Shown here: one piece after another, positions 19,587-23,934 of the stretch
How positions within the stretch are numbered: position 1 is the stretch's first letter
Layout of the letters: every line of letters starts with the position of its first letter
From: Haplomitrium mnioides
Taxonomy: Eukaryota > Marchantiophyta > Haplomitriopsida > Calobryales
Assembly (NCBI GenBank): GCA_049999725.1
Contig: JBNGIS010020525.1
Coordinates: forward strand, 1 to 23,934
Length of the DNA stretch: 23,934 nt
Direction: 5' to 3'
Program-made: the position numbers and the translations under genes
The notes under the pieces: model-generated
Told to the model about the DNA's origin: nothing
What the model saw: only the letters and a program-made list of their open reading frames with translations
Databases searched by the model: none

Positions 19587-20359
19587 TATCAACCAGCGAT
19601 TTGGGGCACTAAGGCAAAATTCAGGAAATCGGGAGTAGCATTGGCACAATGTCCCTTTTGCAAGTGTAAAGGCACCTTGGGAGCAGCGGATTGACCTCAA
19701 TCAGCTAGTAAGAACAAGGTGCAGGAATCCTCGGAGGATGAGAAGGGAACCGTGATCGCTAGCCAAGGGAGGCGTATCACTACAAAAATCCGAAGTGAGC
19801 AAGTGAGAACCTGTGGGTCTCATGGGGATGCAAGGATCAAAGTTGAGCATGGAAGAAGGGAACGCCTACCCAAGGCGAGGCGATCGGAGGAGGAAGAGCG
19901 GATCTACAACATGGAAACCCAAAGGCACTCAAAGGAGAGAGAGATCGTGGACATAGCCTACAGCTGCCACCCATCAGAGAAGGAAAGGGGAGTCAGGATC
20001 ATCGCAAGGGCACGCTAGGCCAGGGAGCGGGGGATGCCTCAATCCCGCAAACGTGAGCACGCTCTACAAGGGTCTGATCGGCCCTTCTCTCTTGAATTCG
20101 CAAATTTTAGCGGAAACGTGGAGTTCTGTGAAGGCCTCGCAAGATTCCACGGAAACGTGGCGTCTCCGGAGCGATTCACGTGATTCTACGAATGATGTGG
20201 TGGCTCCAAAGAGCCCGGGGATCTTTACGGAAAGTGGCGGGGCCCACAAGACTTAACGGGAATTTGCCTCCCTAAATGGGGAGCCCGGTTAAGTGGGTTC
20301 CGATCCGTCTTTCGATGTGAGGAGCTCGCTTAACAAGGATCCGATGAGAGTCCAACTGG

Positions 20360-20810
20360 GGAGCAAGGAGGGAATGCTCGAAAAGGTGATCTATCACGGA
20401 TCCAGTCAAAGGAAAACGAAAGAGTGCCGAAGGGGTGACTTAGCATAGATCCGACTGGAGGAGAACCGAGGAAGCCGAAAGGGGGATGAATTACTGGTTT
20501 GGTCAGACAAAGAGAAATTAACGGTGAAAAGGCGACCTATCGACGATCCGGTCAAATGAAGAGCAGGCGTGCCGAAAAGGTGATCCATCACAAGTCGTCC
20601 AACGGGAAGAAAGAGGTGAGCCAGAAGGGCAATATGTCGATGATCCAACTGGGAGAGAGGAAGGATGCACCAAAAAGGCGACTTATCAAAGAACCAGACA
20701 ACAAGGTGGGATCGGTCGAAAAGGCAATTTAGCGTAGAATTGACCCGAGGAAGAAGCAAGCAGTGCCGAAAACACGACTTGTCGTAGATTCGACAAGACC
20801 AAGGGGAAAG
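20360..20810 (+). repeat. Nine-unit 48-49 bp array (3' LTR copy)
   Basis: Counterpart of 10620-11065, beginning with the CGAAAAGG core at 20379. Unit order and number are the same as in the 5' LTR, so no unit was gained or lost since insertion. Confidence 0.8.
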
Positions 20811-21009
20811 TTCGATGGGGTACGGTCGCGGCATTTGACAGTGGTTTTTTGGGCTCTTTTGTCATTCTTACAACGAGCGTGGTGACAAGTTGGCGAAGGA
20901 AGCATCGAGCGTTGTTGTTCTTATGACGAGGGAATTCAAAATGGTGACATTGACACAGTTCTTACTTGCCGAAGGGAAGCAACTACGGATGACATGGCAT
21001 CTTCGAATG

Positions 21010-21380
21010 GTCAGCAAGTCAACCTTGGAAGAGGGTCAACGCGACGGTCCGCCTACCCCTTTGCAGGGCGGCGTCGGACGGCGGCCTTTGGATGATGTGG
21101 CGCCCTGAGGAGCTCGGAGGAGATTCGGCAGGTCAACTTCGAAAGAAAGTCAGCCCGACGGTCTGCCTACCCCTTTGTGGGGTGGCGTCGGACAGCACTC
21201 TTTGGATGACATGGCAACTCCGGGAGCCTCGAGCAAGTTAGAGGATAGGCGGCAGCAGGTGGGAGCCCGTCGAGCCTCGGGCCACGAGCAGATCAACTTC
21301 GGAAGAGGGGGTCAGCGCGACGGTCCGCCTACCCCTTTGCGGGGCGGTGTGGGACTGCGAGGCCTCGGATGACGTGGCGC
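21010..21380 (+). repeat. Three GC-rich inverted-arm repeat units (3' LTR copy)
   Basis: The 33-nt segments are at 21047-21079, 21161-21193 and 21323-21355, with spacings of 114 and 162 bp as in the 5' LTR. The first keeps GTCCGCC...GGC..GGAC arms. Several arm positions differ from the 5' copy through transitions. Confidence 0.75.
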
Positions 21381-22511
21381 TTGGAGGAGTTACTTGGGAT
21401 ATTTGGGAGAATCTGCAAAGATTTTGTGGACTAGGGCCCTCGGGGTGCTTTGGAACTCTATTCCAAAGAACCTTTCGGACTTGGGTCCACGGGAATCTAT
21501 GGAATCTTAGCCCAAAAGATTCCTCAAGCCCCCCGTAGAAGTTACCATTGTACTTGGCTTTTCCCAACCAACTGACAAGACACGCGACGCGCTCTCCTTT
21601 TCCGTTGTAACAGAAATAACAACCTCGCTAGACACACGTCGTCACCTCCCATTCCTTTAGTCAAGAAGACTGTCTTCTAGAGGTGGGGGTGAAAGAAATC
21701 CTCCCTAGCTTGAGGAAGTAAATTAAAGGCTTCTCACGATGGAAGTTGAAAAACTATCTAGAGAGAGGGGTGTGTGGGTGGGAGTTGGTTGGAAGGCTGG
21801 AAGGCAGCCAAGGATTCAGAAGGGAAGTATCAGTTGGTAAAATTAGTCCAGAAGGCCTTCAAGAACTCTGTTTCTAATGCAATACATAGTTGGGAGTGTT
21901 TTGTGCATATGTGTATAGCTAGATTTACTTTATGCATTTGTATTCTAGAGACATTTTAGCTTAGACTACATTAGGACAGCTGAGCAGACCCTGGGACAGC
22001 CTTGGAGGGGGAGTCCAATCTCTTGACACAGTTCTGATATCCTGGGGGTAAATACTCTCTATTTCTGAACATGTTGCATAGTTAGGAATTAGTTCATCTT
22101 AGGATAGTTAGGATCAGTTGTACCAGTTCTATGACAACCCTAAGAGGGGGAGTCCAGTCCTCTTGTATTGTTCATTGGTGCAGGTCACAAGCACATTTCT
22201 GCCCCAAAGCACAAATAAGATGGCAGGGTCTGAGTCATTGGGCCCTTGGAATAAAGTGAAGGAATTACACAAAGAACAGTTGGGGGTTATGAATGTGGAC
22301 TTGGGGGTTGTATGAATGATTGACTTGAGTGCAACTAGAAGAGAGTGAGTGGTGTGCTAAAGGCTTGGAAGGAAAGGGAGAATCCTTAAGGCCTCAAAGT
22401 GTTAGCTGGCAAGGGTCCATCTCAGAAAAGAACCTAAAAGCCCTGAATCTGTCCTCTCCTGTCTTCAAAGCAACACCTAAAAAGGTTAAAGCCCGGAACA
22501 GGGGAGTGACA

Positions 22512-22516
22512 GGTAC
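22512..22516 (+). repeat. Right target-site duplication of element F
   Basis: GGTAC directly after TGACA, partner of AGTAC at 9715-9719. Confidence 0.8.
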
Positions 22517-22978
22517 TCTAAACCATTGGCTAGAATATAGACCAAAGGATGGCTCCAAAATCCTCATCTGCATTTTCTCCTTCAAGAGGTCCAAGAGCTT
22601 TGGTGGATGAGCTGTTGTTACTGGAATTGGCTTCAAATCCCAAGGTGCGTGTGGAATTGTAAAAATAATGATTGGTGCAACCACATTTGGATCCACACAC
22701 TCTATTTCATGAGGCTCAAAGGCAAATGCTTTCCCATGTCTCTTGAGCATCTCTCTAAATGCATCCTCCTCTTGAGGCAATAAAAACTCTCCCAATCCAA
22801 CCTTTAGTTCCTCCAACGTGGTTGGAGTAAACTTATGCCCAATTTTTGAGATCTCTCTCAAACTCACCTCTTTTGAAGCTTTCTTGACTTGCTCATTGGA
22901 ATCAATGGGAAGAGGCTGAGCTACAGGTTTTACCTTCCTCTCCACCGTCTTGTACTTGGTGTCCACTCTAGCCTCCAA
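22512..22978 (-). pseudogene. Element R pre-RT linker and RT N-terminus
   Basis: An open stretch from 22978 with no internal stop up to the junction. It shows TTLEELKVGLGEFLLPQEED, AFREMLKRHGKAFAFEPHEI, then ECVDPNVVAPIIIFTIPHAP, WDLKPIPVTTAHPPKLLDLL, and EKMQMRILEPSFGLYSSQWF. This matches the part of gypsy pol just before and at the RT fingers. At 22512 it meets element F's LTR. Confidence 0.85.
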
Positions 22979-23850
22979 TCTTGCAAATGACTCGATAGCT
23001 GAATAGAGTTCCCATGACTATAAACACACCACCTTGTTCTCTCCTCCAAATCCAATAGCAGCAAGTAGCTCTATAGGATCTTCAATTCCTTGTTCCATAT
23101 ATACATCTACAATCTCTTCTTCTTCATCCAACACACCTATTCTTTTGTAGTCTTTTTCAATTCTTTGAATTTCTTTTCTCTCTCATTTAGCTAAATCAAC
23201 AAGTTGTGTATATGTAGCAAATCCACTTTCAGAGTGCTTCACTACTCCTGTACAAAAGGAACTTTCATTTTTAAACGAGAGCATCTCTTCAGTTGTACCA
23301 CCATAGTCTCGCTCTATTGTGGCACCCTTCAAAAATCTTAAAACTCCTCTATGATTGTAGGAGGAGAATAGTTTCTCGAGCTATCTCGATTCCTCTTATG
23401 GTTTGCATGGACAGCTAGAAACTATACTACCTTCCTCCCATCTTGACTTCTCACCCGTGCATATGCAGATTCATCATCCAATACTTTTGTTTCCATCCTT
23501 GCAGCTGTAATATAAAGATGCCCGAGGATGATTGGGTAAGAAGTGCCTTCTTATACAAAGAAGTTCTGCTTTGTGACCACATCTCCTACCACATCTAGAG
23601 AGGCTCCAAAAAGCTCTCCTCGCATATTATTGGCTGCCGAAATCACCCATCCATGATTGGTATCAATTGGCCACTTCCCTTGCTTGTAGATATTGTTAGA
23701 GACAAGATTGATCTCTGATCCATGATCAATTAGTGCAATCACTGAATCTAGTAAGTCCCCATTCTTTACTATAGTCTCAATGGTAGCTTGAGCCCAATAG
23801 CTCCTTGAATAATAACTCAAGGATTTATCATCCTCTTGATCCAATTGCAC
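22979..23850 (-). pseudogene. Element R protease
   Basis: An aspartic protease domain begins after SYYSRSYWAQATIETIV with SVIALIDHGSEINLVSNNIY. The active-site motif reads D-H-G where most retropepsins have D-S/T-G; I recall D-H-G as normal for this lineage, so it may be original. WPIDTNHGWVISAANNM and VVTKQNFFV follow, then a TAA (about 23550) and, in frame, EGTSYPIILGHLYITAARME (the L-G motif of the second half) and KVLDDESAYARVRSQDG. Further stops follow from about 23440 down to about 23000, and the linker to RT is poorly readable. Confidence 0.78.
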
Positions 23851-23934
23851 CTTGTGATTGGTGCAGCATCAAGCTAATTCCAGCTCTTCTTCTTTGGTGA
23901 CTCTTGTCTCAAGAGCATTGTTCATTGTTGTCTC

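Larger units (their letters stand above)
9720..22511 (+). mobile_element. Element F: complete nested Ty3/gypsy retrotransposon
   Basis: A 12,792-bp element bounded by TGTCA (9720) and TGACA (ending 22511), with 5-bp target duplications and two long direct LTRs. Internal order is leader, gag with zinc knuckles, protease, RT, RNase H, integrase, polypurine tract. There is no chromodomain and no second RNase H between RNase H and integrase. The long LTRs and MPFGLCNAPSTLQR-type RT suggest a non-chromovirus (OTA-like) lineage, but I am not sure. Hand comparison of LTR samples gives about 8-10% mismatches, so the insertion is old. It sits in opposite orientation inside the RT gene of element R. 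Confidence 0.93.
19587..22511 (+). repeat. 3' LTR of element F (2,925 bp)
   Basis: Aligns with 9720-13308. It starts TATCAACC where the 5' LTR starts TGTCAGCC: the terminal TG has become TA, a G-to-A transition. It ends GTGACA. It lacks the LINE-like insert and the 555-bp block, and has about 23 bp extra near 22090. AATAAA is conserved at 22250-22255. Confidence 0.93.
22512..23934 (-). mobile_element. Element R, upstream part (protease to RT start)
   Basis: The 5' half of the minus-strand Ty3/gypsy pol whose 3' half is at 6975-9719. It runs from the right edge inward: protease, linker, start of RT. Its codons at 22514-22516 and at 9717-9719 are the same (target-site copies), and reading past one copy into the other half keeps the frame. 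The gag region and 5' LTR of R must lie right of the window. Confidence 0.88.

Noticed and set aside
19415-19694. ORFs running through the TG and G runs
   Set aside because: The products are Cys/Val and Gly runs from simple repeats and cross the LTR boundary.

Overview
This window looks like intergenic DNA of a large land-plant nuclear genome, possibly a non-flowering plant, although the species cannot be fixed from the sequence. I find no intact host gene, tRNA, rRNA, CRISPR array or bacterial signal. Almost everything that can be recognised is a stack of decayed transposable elements, mainly Ty3/gypsy LTR retrotransposons with very long LTRs.

The clearest structure is a nested pair. A minus-strand Ty3/gypsy element (element R) enters from the right edge (protease, linker and start of RT at 23850-22512) and resumes at 9719 (rest of RT, RNase H, integrase, down to 6975). 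Its RT gene is split by a complete plus-strand Ty3/gypsy element (element F, 9720-22511, 12,792 bp). F has LTRs of 3,589 bp (9720-13308) and 2,925 bp (19587-22511), TGTCA/TGACA ends, a 5-bp target duplication with one mismatch (AGTAC/GGTAC), a polypurine tract at 19574-19583, and gag, three CCHC zinc knuckles, protease, RT, RNase H and integrase with a GPF module. Removing F and one target-site copy makes R's RT reading frame continuous across the junction, which confirms the boundaries. F is dead: it has at least 17 in-frame stops and five frame changes.

After F inserted it acquired three further lesions: an in-frame 381-bp tandem duplication of its RT core, a 96-bp 5'-truncated LINE-like tail in the 5' LTR flanked by a 17-bp duplication, and a 555-bp deletion in the 3' LTR. 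The LTRs carry two internal tandem arrays: nine units of about 48-49 bp, and three units each holding a 33-nt GTC...GAC inverted-arm element.

The left part (1-4084) holds older relatives of the same LTR family: a reverse-orientation LTR head ending exactly at 715, abutting a degenerate forward LTR body (716-4084) in which an analogous repeat has grown to about six copies of 180-233 bp. Between 4290 and 5690 on the minus strand lies a broken gene resembling an uncharacterised transposase-like family (Cys-rich segment followed by a VCRRAF-type segment). The 5690-6975 stretch is AT-rich and probably includes R's 3' LTR.

Inferred order of events: old LTR (716-4084) and R; F into R's RT gene; then the RT duplication, the LINE tail, the 3' LTR deletion and transition-biased decay. 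These elements do not act together as a system; they record successive insertions and decay.
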